Source: Gossypium raimondii
Lineage: Eukaryota; Streptophyta; Magnoliopsida; Malvales; Malvaceae
Length of the DNA: 64,000 nt
Assembly (NCBI RefSeq): GCF_025698545.1
Contig: NC_068566.1
Span: 46,293,192 to 46,357,191 of the forward strand
Direction of reading: 5' to 3'
Position numbers and translations under genes: made by a program. Every line of letters begins with the position of its first letter. Position 1 is the stretch's first letter. This document shows positions 10,689 through 22,827 of this stretch, one piece after another. The notes beneath the pieces were generated by a model. The model was not told where the DNA came from, ran no database searches, and worked only from the letters and a program-made list of their open reading frames with translations.

Positions 10689-12359
10689 TTTTATAGGATG
10701 CCTCCTTTGCTTGGCCTTAAAAAATGGGAAATTGTTATGTTATCCCTTTAAATTTTATAATATTATAAATTAGTATAACAAAAATTCACATTTTGCCCCT
10801 AATAAGTCAGCATTACCAACATTTTCTAAGCCTGGCTAATAAGTTAGCAGTACCAATAAATATTTTTATTCTCAAAAACCTTTTTCTTTTGGAAATGACG
10901 AAAATACCATTGTGGAAAGAATTTCAACCTAGGAAGTAGAGGACATTTTAAGATTTTGTAATGTTAAATATTAGGGGATATATAGGTCTAACTTCTAAGT
11001 TGATGAAAATAATGGGTTACCAAATCCTACCCCTAATGTTACTATACTTGTGGACCCACTAAAATAATTGTACTCATAAAGAAATAATAATAAAATCAAC
11101 CAAGATTGACAATTAGAATTTCTTTAAAAAATAAAGTAAAAAGTAAAATATGGGATTTTGAATTTTTGGTCAATCAAATAATGTTAATTGGAGACCAAGG
11201 ACTTTTTCAACACACCCCAGTAAACAAGTCATTGAATCCCACTTTCCTCCTAAAAATTAACCTCATTTTGTGATATTTACTTTTTATTTTTATTTTTCAA
11301 AATTTAATCCTCATATTTTTCACATTCTTTTATTAAATTAGTTGGTGTGACAATTTAAAATAAAATAATACTTCCTACCTTAACCAGTGGTCCAGGGTTC
11401 GATCCTCGCCCTGGGTATGAAGCAGCTTTAAAACTCGTGACCAACATCTACTCCCTTAATGGGTCTACAGAATGCGGATGATTAGTTACTGGACTTGCTC
11501 CAATAGATACCTTAAGAAATGACAAAAAAATAGAAGCCATTTAATATAATATATATTTTAATAAACTTGAATTTAACAAAAAAAAATAACTAGAATTAAC
11601 AACTGGACTTAAATTTTTAAATCTAAAAAATAAAGAGATTACATTCCTTAAAATAAAAATAAAATAAATTCCAAATGTATAAAGAACCCAAAGACTTAAA
11701 ATATATTTTAACCACTAAGAAGTGGTTGAGTGTAATGGTAAAGCACATTGTACTTCGAAAACAAATATCTAATTTCAAACCTTGAAAACGACATTGTTGA
11801 GAGGTACAACCATAAAGCCCGATTATCAAAAAGAAATATATTTTAACCTATTAAACTCCAATTTTTATTTGAATATTTATGGACAGTTAGTGAACCAATC
11901 TACTATAACATTAAATTTGGTAAAACTATAACTAAAAAAATAGCTTAAAAATTTGTTTAATCATTGTAATTAAAATAATAAGTAAAACAAATTAGTTATG
12001 AGATTAAGTGAAAATAAAATATGGTTGGTTGGTTATAATTGAAAGCTAAGCTTCAAAAAAGAAGGTTTTTATTACTTTATTATGATTGAAATTTTATTCT
12101 ATTGAAAAATGATTTTAATTTTTTATTTTTTTAAAAAATTGTTTTAATTAAAGTAATAAAGAAGATACTTTTTCTTGTGATGATGTATGACTCTTTGTTG
12201 CAACATATTGAGTCTGTCTCGAAATTCCCCGGACGGTCACATGGGTGCAATTATTTAAGAATGTTTGATATAATTATTATAATAATTGTTAAATTACTTT
12301 ACAATATATATACTTTATTAGAGACTCAAATATCAGTTTCTTTTTACGATGATATATAT
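10689..12359. other. Intergenic sequence with decayed MITE and SINE pieces
   Basis: No gene. At 11388-11440 a tRNA B-box-like string (CCAGGGTTCGATCCTCGCCC) suggests a SINE fragment rather than a full tRNA. At 11560-11850 lie a decayed copy of the 1.08-kb MITE family (ending ATATTTTAACC) and another tRNA-like segment (GTGGTTGAGTGTAATGGTAA). Confidence 0.45.
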
Positions 12360-13010
12360 TGTGGAGTGTGACTCGTATTTATTAGACACATTGCAAGTAT
12401 TTGGACTAGAGTCGACGAGCATTCGAAGAAATGTCAAAACAAGCCTGATGTCAGGACGACATGACGAGAAGAATGAGATGTTGTGAAGTCACAACGTGTT
12501 CTCCTATTTGGTAACCACGTTTTAGACTTCAAACAGAATTTCTTCTCCAAATTGGACTCTGATTATTCCAGAAATATTTTAGGATGATTAGAAGTCTAAT
12601 CTAAGCCTATTTGAAGGAGCTGTTGTCTCCTTGTTTAGACACGCCAATCAACTATAGGGCTTTCTTTTTTAGGCGACAAGATATAGTCGCAGATAAGTTT
12701 TGGTGAGAGTTTTCGTGATAATTATGGAGAATATTTTATACCCCTTTTGTGAGTGTCTTATGAAATTTAGGGTTTTATTTACCGGTTTGCTCCTTAAAAT
12801 TTTGAGTTTTTTATTCGAGGTTTTGGGTAATGTACATTTAGGTTTATTTTCTGTATAGTGTACTCTTATTTGTTTACTCAATTAGTGAAAAATCAAAACT
12901 TTCTTTGCTCGTGATTTTTCTCCTCTTTAGAGGAGTTTTTCACGTAAAATGTTTATATTAATTCTTTTTCATTTTTACTATCTCGTTGTTTATCCAGTCG
13001 ATCTTTATCA
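12360..13010 (+). mobile_element. Solo LTR with exact 5-bp target duplication TATAT
   Basis: The 651-base unit starts TGTGGAGTGTGACTCG and ends GATCTTTATCA. TATAT precedes it (12355-12359) and follows it (13011-13015). The 3' part contains the CGTAAAATGTTTATATT block found in the LTRs at 3.9, 44.9, 60.7 and 63.3 kb, so all appear related. A Ty1/copia origin is likely from LTR style; no internal region is present, so this is a recombination product (solo LTR). Confidence 0.8.
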
Positions 13011-15614
13011 TATATTATAATTAATTATAATATAAAAAAATACCTCACAAATTAGAAAACGGGACCAACAAAAACGCTTTAGGCACAGTCCTGTCTCACT
13101 GGGGATGTCTACTCCAATTAATCACATGCAATGATCAAGGACGATGCTAAAGGGAAAGGCAAGGGCCTTTGCTGCCAAAAAAAGGGTATATTCTCATTTA
13201 ATCCTTATAAAAATTGTAAAGTTTCTATGTAATACAATAGTAAAATTACACCTTAATCCCAAAAATCCTATCCTAAAAATGATTTTAGTATGCTTTCATT
13301 CACCTTCATCATCTCTTTAACCTTACAGTTACTCCTTATTTCCATCATCTTCCTCCCCTAAATTAAGCATCGAAAAGAGTCCCAAAGAAAAAGCTATAGC
13401 ACCCCCATTGTTTACCCTTCATTTTGCATGAAATCGATCCTTAGATCCCAACAAGCAACTTCCAAGCCAACCTCTTTCGAGGAATAGTTGAGTTAGTGAT
13501 TATTGAATAGTAGTGGATACGTGGAAAAGTAAATTAACGGCCCACGTTGACGTCCATTAGCAAGTTAATAGAAGAGTGACTTAAATGGTCATCTTCAAAT
13601 ATGATTGGTATGGTTTATCCATAAAATAAAAGAACAATTCATTTAAATATGGTTAAATTTAGATAAACTATTATTCTATTTAAATTCAATAGGAGACGAC
13701 AATGTTTTTAGAACTCAATAGGTGATCGAACCAGTTAGACCGCCACTTCAATCATCCAAAATAATTAAAAAAATAATCAGAAAATAGAAAAAAAAATCTT
13801 TTAAGAAAAACTATAAACACAAATAAATAACAATAATGATATAAACATAAATTAAACATTCTAAATTCAATTAAAATATTAACATTATTATTCCTAAATC
13901 ATAATTGAAATTTTGAAAATTAAATCACCAAAACAAACATTAACAACAAAAATTCAAGTAAATAACATAACTTATCTCTAAACTCGAGTCAAGATGCATA
14001 TAAAATCTAATATCATCCACCTAATTAAAATCATTTCAAGAAATGGATGCATTGACAAAGTCAACGACTAATTATTAAGTCACCTAAATTTTATAAAACT
14101 TGCTTTATTATACTTAATATTTATTTTAATTAAAAAATTTATGACTCATTTTTTCTCGATAAATTTTCAAATCAAATTTGATTGAGAAAATAAGTTTTCC
14201 CTAATAAATTTGTTTTAAATGTTTTCATTTTATTTATAATCTAAACCATATTTGATATTAGGGACAAAACTAGGAGCTGGCTATATTTTCCATTTAAGTC
14301 CTTTAAAATTTTTAAAATTTTAAACTTATAAAAGTAAAATTACACTTTGACTCCCTAAAATGATAAAAGTTTAATTTAATCTTTTAAAAATTATAAAAAC
14401 ACATGATGAAAATTTTAACCTCCTAAAAGAATTTTTAACTTCTCCCTTGTTTGATATCTAAACTAGGAACCTATCCGAAATAATTCCAACAACATATGAG
14501 AGACCATGCATTGATTGCCAATTTTTTGCCTTAAATGTTAGTAGCACATGATTTGAAAGTTGTAACTTTTACACTAAATTGACGGCATTGAGTAAGGTAT
14601 TATTATTCCTCACCCATCATCATACATCATACATTTTGTTCTGAGGGGTCATACATCATACATAAACGAAAACGGGTCCGGGTTTTTCTTTTTAATAATT
14701 TCATTATAGGTTCTGTTTTTTTATATAATGTTTAGAACTACCTATAACTCCTCCCAAATCCATAACCCCTCATGCATCAATAATAATATACATACCAACT
14801 GTGCTGAGACTCAATCGACCAACTGAGCTAAAACTTAATCGATTTTTTTTCTCCCAAGATCAACAATCATCATTAATTATCGATTTAATCAAATGGTTTA
14901 TAATTGAATAAAAATGGAAGGATTTGTTTTATGTGTAGCGAATGAATAAGCAGATCCAAGTCATCCAACTAGAATGGATTCTAATAATATAAATAATAAA
15001 ACGTGCAATATCGAATTAAAAAACATCTCATAAAAAAAAAGTGACGTAAGGTGTGGAAAAGAGGGTGGCGTGGATGGTACGGAGATTGACCAATAAGATC
15101 CAAATCCCATGAATCATCATCCCCCACAGTAGTTGACCACGTGACTATTCTCAATTTTATTATATACTCTAGTCTTTTTTTAGTTGCGTCAAGGTTTCCC
15201 CTCTTCCTTTTGTTACTTTTCCCAAACGCACTACGCCCCAAATTATATAACCTATTATTAAAATGGGTAAAACAACGTTTAGCCCCTCAACTTTGTAATT
15301 TTTCAACTTAGTCTCTAAATCCATCAAGTGAATGTCAAAATATCATATCATCAGATGAACCAAAATTAAATTTAGTTGCTAAATTCCATGTCTAATGTAA
15401 ACCCAAAAAGGTTGAGAAATTAAGATGAGAAATTTTGTCCAATTTTAAGATAAATGTTTACTTTATTAAATTGAAAAGAAAAACGAACCAAATTTTCTCT
15501 ATTTGAATCGATTTGTTTATGAGTTACTTGTTCTCATATTATAAAAAAAAGTAAATTTAATTAAATGAGAGTAATTATGCTTTTTCTTTCATTTTAAAAC
15601 TTAAAATTTAGTCG
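13011..15614. other. Intergenic sequence, no gene supported
   Basis: AT-rich, with a half-MITE at about 15263-15455 (TAGCCCCTCAACTTTGTAAT and a distant inverted match). The 86-codon minus-strand frame at 14981-15241 is not recognised. The surrounding DNA, with GACCACGTGAC at 15134-15144, reads more like an abandoned promoter than a gene. Confidence 0.4.
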
Positions 15615-15770
15615 ATTGAGTTCTAGCTCGATTAGTATGATCATTGTTTTCAATGCAGGAGGACATAGGTTCAAGTGCACTAACACGCATTATCCTTCTA
15701 TTTATTGGTTAAGAAGAAGCTATGAGTATTGTCTAAGAAAAGTAGATATGATCATAAAAGTTACACCAAA
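15615..15770 (+). repeat. tRNA-derived SINE-like copy A
   Basis: Begins GATTGAGTTCTAGCTCGATT, resembling a tRNA A box. About 40 bases later AGGTTCAAGTGCACT resembles a B box, followed by the family-specific CATTATCCTTCTATTTATTGG and GTAGATATGATCATAA. Two other copies with the same order are at 44557 and 46477. Confidence 0.6.
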
Positions 15771-15959
15771 TTACGTATATCTCAATACAATTCACACATC
15801 GTACTAGCAAATGTACATAGTGAAATTGAAAATTCATACATAACAATTAGGTATGAAAAACTCGAGTTTATATATTTTGCCAACAATGCCAAGATGTGGT
15901 TGATGGAATAAAAATATTTAAATAACAAATTTAATAAAAACTGAATTTATTATACCTTT

Positions 15960-16250
15960 GTTTGCGGTGAGGTGGGGGGCCTAATTTTAAATTGAGAGCT
16001 CTTTGTGTGCCGACAGTCAACATCTGAAAATAATTTTTATAAAACCATCAGGGCCGTACACGTGGTCCCTCTCCAGAGGTATAGACGGCTCTGATGCGTA
16101 TCGTAGCTCATCAAAGTTGGGGCTAAAAATGAACCCATCATGATGATTTCTTTCACATGGACCCCTACCGTACGGTAACATAACCATCATACAAAGCACA
16201 TGATTATGACACGTGCCGTCGAATTATATGTAACACACACCCATATCATT
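15960..16250. other. Low-copy-looking segment with ACGTG motifs, no gene
   Basis: A less AT-rich island among repeats. It contains TACACGTGGTC and GACACGTGCC (ABRE/G-box cores). No reading frame is convincing. It may be a remnant promoter or a non-coding transcript; nothing in the sequence decides. Confidence 0.3.
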
Positions 16251-16949
16251 ATTAACCCCCATTTTTATTAATTAATTAATTAATTATTTTAATGATGTGA
16301 CACATCATTATTTTAACGCGTAAGTATTGAAAAATTCTTAAATGTAAAAGTGATTCTAATTGGAGAATTGCGATCTAAACAGTTGACTCTAATTAATTTT
16401 GTTTTAAAGAGTTTGAGCTGTAATTATGAAAATAAAAATCATAATAATTTTTAATTAATTAATATAGAAATTCATACTAATTTAATTTGATTTTTCAAAG
16501 GTTCGACTTGCATCCTATTTTTACAAATATTTTGATAATTTTTTATGAATTAATGGTAGGAATTCAATTTGAAATCAACATTTCTTAAACAATAATAAAA
16601 ACATCCAAAATATAGAAGTAATCATGATTTTTTATATACATGAATTATGGGATCTATAGGCATAGGACCACATTGCAAAAAAGTACATAAATTTTTTTAA
16701 AAAATGTTCATATCTTAGACAGATGAAGACATAAATAATTAACTCAACTGAGGGTGCAGGTAAAAGAAACATAAAGAGGTAAGGCTTTTTGGCAGTATGT
16801 AAAAATCTAATATCAAACAATCTAATTTTACTCAAAACAATGGCTTATTATTATATGTCTAATATCCCCATGTGAGGGAACAGTCACTGAAAATAACTCA
16901 AGTATGAGGCACATTGATAAACAACTCAATGCCCTCTCAATCCTGTATA

Positions 16950-17570
16950 ATAAAAGTAAGGTTTTTTTTTTTTTTTAGGTATAAAGTTTAAAGTTTGAAT
17001 CCATTTAAATATGATCTTGAATTTATATAAGACAAGTAAGGTTTAGGATTTAAAAGTTAGAGTTATTTTCAGTGTCCCGAATTTGTATAGTATAGAATTT
17101 AAAGTTTATGATTTAGAGTTTAGGATTTATTTTAGTGTTCGTAAACATGACCTTAATTTTGTATGATTTTGTTTGGACGTATAAAGTTTTAGGACTTATT
17201 CGATGCCTCTTGAACATGATCTCAACTTTGTATAGTAAAAGGAATGTCTTTTTATGTATACGGCATTTAGGGTTTATTTCGATGTCCCGTACACATGATC
17301 TTGAATTTGTATTGTAAAAGTAGTGTCTTTTTATGCATAGTGTTTAAGTTTTAGGGTTTATTTTGGTACCCTCAAACATGATTTCGAATTTGTATAGTAA
17401 AAGAAATGCCTTTTTATATATACAGTTTGAGGTTTAGGGTTTTTTTGGGTACCCTTAAACATGATCTCGAATTTGTATAACAAAAGTAATGTATTTTATG
17501 TACAGGATTCAAGGATTAAGGTTTAAAGTTTATTGTTTAGGATTTATTTTAGTACCCTAAACATTTGTTA
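16950..17570 (+). repeat. Degenerate ~80-bp tandem repeat with TTTAGGG-like core
   Basis: A unit of roughly 67-85 bases recurs. Each copy has AACATGATCTCGAATTTGTA, then TAGTAAAAGTAATGTCTTTT, then TATGTATAC followed by a TTTAGGGTTTATTTTGGT block. ACATGATCT-like anchors fall near 17148, 17214, 17292, 17378 and 17459. The block TTTAGGGTTT resembles telomere repeat, but this is an interspersed minisatellite. At least five copies, strongly diverged. Confidence 0.75.
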
Positions 17571-18798
17571 AGTCGAGTGGTAAAGAACTCAATATCCTTT
17601 AAACATAATCTTAACTTTGAGTTTATGAATAGAAAAATAATATCGAAAAGATTTTCTCTACTTAAAAATTCGATTCCACTCTACTTCAAATTTAATCAAC
17701 CGATTTATATTAGAGCACCAAAATAAAAGAAGACGCAGCAGACAAAAAACTGACCAAGCTGAGACAATTTTAATGGAGGTAGCTAATGGGCAGCTGAGAA
17801 AATTTCAAAAGAGAATAATGAGCACTTCAATGAGTAAAACCAAGAATAAAGTGCAAATATATATAAAGAGAGGGTGTTGTATGATGATTATTAAGCATTG
17901 GTAGATGCAAAGATTCTTTGTATAAAGAAAAGTGTCTGTCGTCCTATACTAATCATTATATTTTCTTTCCTTTTCTTTTCTTCTCTTTTCTTTTCTTTTT
18001 AACCAAACAGAAAGAAAAAAAAAACGAGTGGAGTAAAGCATACCATACGATGAGAAAAAGAAAAGATTAGTAGATGAGTTTGGTGAGCAGTCAGCATTAA
18101 ACAATTCTTGCCGACAACAATATCTGTATATATTTTATGGTAAAATAGAACAGTAATTAACATAAATTTACTTCACTTTTTTTTTACCATATTTGCTTTT
18201 TTAACTGTGGATGGGTGGGGGGTGAATCCAATTCTGTGGAAGCATTATGCACCAAGAGGGAGAGTTTTCAAAAAATTTCTCTTAATTTAATCTTTAGTTT
18301 TTAATTAAATTTAGTAATTAACATTTTAAAGTGAAATCGTTTTTAACGAAAATATTTACTAAAATATTGATTTTTTAATTATAGTAGCGTGGCATATTAC
18401 TATTTGTTTTTTATGTCAAGTCAACAAATAATTTAAAAATAAAATTATAAAAATAGCATGAAGTACACAAATTGTCATGCAAACTTATTGTGTTTTAAAA
18501 TTTAATGTATTAATCAATATTTCTGTTTAAAATATATTTAAAAAGTTAGTAGTGAGAAAAAAGACTAAATTTAGCTTAAAAATAAGGACTAAATTGATAA
18601 TATATAAATATTAAAGGCTAAATTTCACATTATAAAAAAAAAAGGGAAAGCTGGATAGTTTCTTGAACAATCCATATTTGGTTTGCATGAAGGGTTCCAA
18701 CATTGAACAGTGTTAGCTTACTATAATTAGAAGAAAGTGCAACTTGGTTGATAACCTGCCATTTTCAATTCACTCCTTATCTGCCTCCTTTAATATCT

Positions 18799-18800
<2 letters not shown>
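17571..18800. other. Intergenic sequence with possible transcribed block
   Basis: ATATATATAAAGAGAGG near 17856 followed by a pyrimidine-rich tract (17960-18000) resembles a plant core promoter and 5' leader on the plus strand, but no coding frame follows. The stretch at 18280-18640 is a decayed MITE of the 1.08-kb family. Confidence 0.3.

Positions 18801-18801
<1 letters not shown>

Positions 18802-18853
<52 letters not shown>
18802..18853. repeat. (AT)n microsatellite
   Basis: Uninterrupted alternating A and T for about 52 bases. It is likely polymorphic and a useful marker. Confidence 0.95.
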
Positions 18854-18855
<2 letters not shown>

Positions 18856-18865
18856 GCTCTGCAAC

Positions 18866-19090
18866 TCAATGCCCTTTACTCTTTTGAGCTTGCTTTTCTT
18901 TTTCCCTTTTTTTGACACAAAAAACTACCTGTTGTAACCTCTTCCACAGCTTTCTCACTGACCCAACTTTTTTACAGTGACGATATGGTAAAAATGGCTT
19001 AAGTAATGGAGGAACCAATGTAGGATCTCTTCTCCATGGTGGTGTTTTGGAGGGTCCTCTTTTAAGACCTTTCTTGCAATCATGGGGTGA
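18866..19090 (-). CDS. Candidate small basic protein, unrecognised
   Basis: A minus-strand frame gives about 75 residues from an internal ATG (MPSPHDCKKGLKRGPSKTPP...). The C-terminus is very basic, with KVGSVRKLWKRLQQVVFCVK and then REKEKQAQKSKGH. It stops at 18866, just before the AT microsatellite. No family is recognised. The composition (Lys/Arg-rich, Pro-rich middle) is not typical of random AT-rich DNA, and the region is locally less AT-rich. It could be the last exon of a spliced gene extending to about 19.8 kb, or chance. No promoter or splice evidence was found. Confidence 0.22.
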   Translation of the reverse strand, partial: SPHDCKKGLKRGPSKTPPWRRDPTLVPPLLKPFLPYRHCKKVGSVRKLWKRLQQVVFCVKKREKEKQAQKSKGH

Positions 19091-19156
19091 TGGCATTAAC
19101 CAATAACATTGCATGTACATTATGAGGTTTGGAATGTTTAAAAGACAAGTTACCCC

Positions 19157-19800
19157 TCAAAGATGATTTGATCTGTAAAAAAAAGGGGGGGTGGGGGGGA
19201 ACAAACCAAAGCTTAGAAAAAGACTTCCACTTCTTCCATGGTGGGACAATCTAATCTCCCCCAAAGACAAAAAAACAGGAGATTTGTATGATAAGATGGA
19301 AACAGTTAGAAGTGGTTCTCCAGCTAGAATGGTCTGGTCTTCGGTGTCCTTCTGAGGTTGCCTGTCCCACGTCGCCTTTGCAGTGTCCACCCAACCGGTT
19401 CATGGGCAAACATATACTTCTTTCTGCCCAAAAGCAACCGTCTTCGGTGGTGTCTCCGGCCTGACAATATCTTAAGTCACATGCTTCGGCCAAACCAAAA
19501 GAGACATTTGGGAGTAAAAATATCATGGAAGCCCTTATACTAAGTGCATTCAAAGAAGAAATGAAAACCTAACAAAAAATGCTTACTTGCATCACAAGTC
19601 ATAGAAACTAAACACACCTTGACATACAAAAGGCAGAAACCTTATGGAATTCGGGTATCTGCTGGACTGATACGAGCGTGGTCCAGGCAAATGACCTGTC
19701 TTTGGTGCAAGAACGAACCTAAGCTTGGAACCTGTCTAAATATCACATGTAATGGACCATTAAGCAGCAAAATTTCTAGTACCAAAGACTAGAATTAGTC
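19157..19800. other. Low-copy segment downstream of the hAT-like gene, unassigned
   Basis: GC content is higher than the surroundings and open frames exist on both strands (for example minus 19251-19553), but none is recognised and they overlap each other. A spliced non-coding RNA or the distal 3' region of the hAT-like gene is possible. Confidence 0.25.
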
Positions 19801-20478
19801 TTCCTCCCAATCATTTTACCATACACTCAAAAGGGCAAATGATAACGAAATCGGACATGTGTGAAATTTGTATAAACAAAGAGTGTGGATCAAGCTAAAG
19901 GAAATGAGATGATCAATCATACAAAGCACCCACAAATTTCAAATAAATATTGAAAAGAAAGAACAAGGGACCAGTTATGTTTCCATTATATCAATTATAA
20001 AAAGTTTCAGTTCATCTAAATAAAGAAAAGCCTTTTTCAGACAGAAAGGTCATTTGTCTTCAAAAGATTGATTACTACATCAAAGAACACAATAAAATGG
20101 CGAATCCGCCAAGACGAGGAACCACTTTTTCGCGTTCATACCGAAATAAATCTTTCCCCTTTATAGATATTATTTTGTTTAATCAAAAATGCAAAGAGGA
20201 AAAGAATTTACAAATGTTCTTCCTGTTCTTGAACTTGTATATTCAAGCAGCATTTGTGTTTCTTAATAAACAAGAAGACTTTTTTTTTTTGCAAATCCAA
20301 AAGCCCCAAAATCAAGCTCAACAGTGGTGGGAAATATACAATGTTTAGTTCACAATCAGTCCCTTTTTTCCTTCCCACTTGACTCTCTTAAAATCTTCTA
20401 AAATAAGTAAAACTAGTAAAAAGAATTTCAAAAAATCCTAATTTTTTTATCAAATTTCTAAAATGGTGAAAAAAAAGG

Positions 20479-22827
20479 TCACACTGAGGATGTTTCAACA
20501 AGAACCTCATTTAGCACATCATCCTCATTGTTTGCTAATGCGAAAAGCTGTGCATCCTTCTCTTCTTCGCTGGAAAAATCGCGCCGCTCGAGCTTGTTAT
20601 GTGCTGCGATAAATATCAACTTTTGAGCTTTTTCAATGCTTACCCTTGAATGTCCATGAGCTGCTATCCATCTTAACATGGACCAGTTGCATTTGAATCC
20701 ACATGAAGTTGCGTGTAGGAATATAAGCCTAGCTGCAACTTTTCCGAGGAACTTGAACTCGGTTAGATACGTTTCCCATACGAGCCTACTGCTTTGCGGG
20801 TTAACAATTTTCATTTTCCCAGTGATGGGATCTCGCTCCTTCATTTGTACTGCTCGCGCATATACCGGATCAAGCCCTTCAGTTCTCCATTTCATAAGTT
20901 CCATAAGTGCAATATGAGCTTCTTCCGTTGATACAAGCCTGGTTATGAGCTTGTCAACATCTTTTTCTTGCTCTGGTGTCAAGCATTTGAATGGAGGAAG
21001 GTACTTTCCACTCATGTCTTTTATCAAATAAAGAGGATCGAGAATATACGCGGCGGACCAAGCTGGGTGGTAGTTCTTCTTGAACCGCCTTTCGATCACT
21101 TTCTCTACCGGACCTTCTGGAATTTGAAACTTTGAACACCATTCCTTCACTTTGGTTCTAAGTTCATCCCAAAGTGGTAAACATTGTCCAACAAGCGGTC
21201 TTTCGGTTTCAATCTCATGAGCCATTTCTTTGATCAATTTAACCAACGAATGCACCGCCTCTAAATCGTTCCAAAACCCCATATCTCGAATCATCTCCGC
21301 GACTTCCCTAGCAACTGGATCTTCCATGGATACCAACTTATACGTTTCGTCGAGTAGAACCAACTGAAGTGCTTGAGAAGAGTTCAGTATATCTTCAACC
21401 ATTGTGTACACCGGTCCAAATTCGTGATCACGCAAAGGCACTCTCAATAACCTAGCAATCCCACACTCCTGCAATTGATACTTTTGAAAACTACTTTGGA
21501 TTTGACTGGTGCTGTTTATGAAATTTGCAACCTTCAAGGCATTCTCTGTCACTGTCTTGAACAAGGGAAGTTCCTTGGTGAAGTCCTTCATTAAACTGTT
21601 GAAACCTTGAAATTGACAAGAAAGGTTAACCATCCAATGATGCTGACTCTCTAAATTCCTTAAAGCTTTAGACTTGAATTTATCAGCAACAATCCCTGCA
21701 CATTGTTGAACAGCATTCCCACAAATACCTGTTAATGTCTCCAACAAGACCTCTTCTGCATATTTAGAAGGGACTGAACCAGTAAAGAAAATTGCTTTTC
21801 TATACAAACTAGTCCCATTAGGCAAATTCACAGTCAAATTCACCAAGCTTTCTTCTCCACTAGAAAAGTTCTTAACTTTCCATCCATCAGCTGCAATTTG
21901 AAAGAACATGGCATCTCTAATCCTTGCTTCTGATTCAGCTTTCACTTCCTCGTACTTAACATCCAATCTAGACCCAACAAGCTCCCTTGTTGAAACTGGT
22001 GGTAACCCAACTTGGTTAAGAAAAGCTCTGAACTTTGGATGTTCAAGACTTGAAAATGAAACCGACCCACAACATTCATACATCCAATCAGCTAAAAAAC
22101 CAACAGCACACTCAATTTGGGATTTGCTTAAAGTTGGTCCAGGTGATGCTTTAGGACTTTTTAGCTTCTTCACTCTATCTTCCAACATAGCCAAAGCACC
22201 TAAATCTTCTCTTCCACCAGACAAAACCAAATGTTGTTGTTGTGGTAACAAGTTTCCAGTTCCACCACTTGCTATCACAACCGCCCCTGGTGAGGGTGAA
22301 TAAGCTAACTCCCCACAAAACCTTGATGGGTCAACAATAGCCAAAGGAGTAGCTTGATAAGAACAACCTGAACCTGAAACAGAACCAGAACCCGAAGCAA
22401 CAAGGACACCACCAGCGGCTGTCACTGTAACCGAAGATGAACTTCGTTTTCTATTACTTTGTGTTGCTGTTGGAGTTATCATCGCTGTCGGAGATGGTGA
22501 AACAGATGAAATGGGTTTAGCAAGGGAGTTAAAGTTAGGACAAGTTCCTCGCTTTAAATGTTCTGAAGCTGTTCTTGAAGGATTGGAAGCTGAGAAAACG
22601 GCGTTGCACAAAGAACACCGGAGTTTCACAGCTTTGGGAAGTCCGGTATCGGTGTTGTGAACAAGCATGGGCTCAAGATGAGCCCAATACCAAGCTCCTT
22701 TACCTTTTATTGCCTTGGTTCGAACCATGACTAACCCTTCGTATCTCTTGTGTACTGCCTTGGCAGCTAATTCATCGGCCGACACTGAGTCCGGCGGAGT
22801 AGTTGTCGTATTAGTCGTGGCAGCCAT
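20479..22827 (-). CDS. Domesticated hAT-transposase-like protein with BED zinc finger
   Basis: A single-exon protein of 782 residues from the ATG at 22827; an in-frame ATG at 22920 would add 31 residues that look like leader sequence (QNFFVFVFLISSLF). Features in order: a conserved N-terminus (RYEGLVMVRTKAIKGKGAWY); a BED-type finger with C71, C74, H90 and C96; a Ser/Gly/Pro-rich linker about 105-235; a DUF659-like transposase core about 255-400 containing IAADGWK; and a C-terminal hAT-dimerisation-like segment (CNWSMLRWIAAHGHSRVSIE). The second catalytic region is degenerate: the usual TDNA...CAAH pattern is replaced by IVADKFKSKA and VNLSCQFQGF, so transposition is unlikely. No terminal repeats flank it. 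It resembles the conserved Arabidopsis pair At1g12380/At1g62870 (recalled, not searched). A nuclear DNA-binding or regulatory role is inferred. Confidence 0.88.
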   Translation of the reverse strand: MAATTNTTTTPPDSVSADELAAKAVHKRYEGLVMVRTKAIKGKGAWYWAHLEPMLVHNTDTGLPKAVKLRCSLCNAVFSASNPSRTASEHLKRGTCPNFNSLAKPISSVSPSPTAMITPTATQSNRKRSSSSVTVTAAGGVLVASGSGSVSGSGCSYQATPLAIVDPSRFCGELAYSPSPGAVVIASGGTGNLLPQQQHLVLSGGREDLGALAMLEDRVKKLKSPKASPGPTLSKSQIECAVGFLADWMYECCGSVSFSSLEHPKFRAFLNQVGLPPVSTRELVGSRLDVKYEEVKAESEARIRDAMFFQIAADGWKVKNFSSGEESLVNLTVNLPNGTSLYRKAIFFTGSVPSKYAEEVLLETLTGICGNAVQQCAGIVADKFKSKALRNLESQHHWMVNLSCQFQGFNSLMKDFTKELPLFKTVTENALKVANFINSTSQIQSSFQKYQLQECGIARLLRVPLRDHEFGPVYTMVEDILNSSQALQLVLLDETYKLVSMEDPVAREVAEMIRDMGFWNDLEAVHSLVKLIKEMAHEIETERPLVGQCLPLWDELRTKVKEWCSKFQIPEGPVEKVIERRFKKNYHPAWSAAYILDPLYLIKDMSGKYLPPFKCLTPEQEKDVDKLITRLVSTEEAHIALMELMKWRTEGLDPVYARAVQMKERDPITGKMKIVNPQSSRLVWETYLTEFKFLGKVAARLIFLHATSCGFKCNWSMLRWIAAHGHSRVSIEKAQKLIFIAAHNKLERRDFSSEEEKDAQLFALANNEDDVLNEVLVETSSV

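Noticed and set aside
11388..11440. tRNA-like B box (GGTTCGATCC)
   Set aside because: No acceptor stem or anticodon arm can be drawn; best read as a SINE fragment.
18942..18955. TTCCACAGCTTTCT, identical to the first 14 bases of miR396
   Set aside because: The rest differs and no complementary AGCTGTGGGAAG-type arm lies within 250 bases on either side, so there is no hairpin.
21908..22303. 131-codon plus frame
   Set aside because: Antisense shadow of the hAT-like gene.
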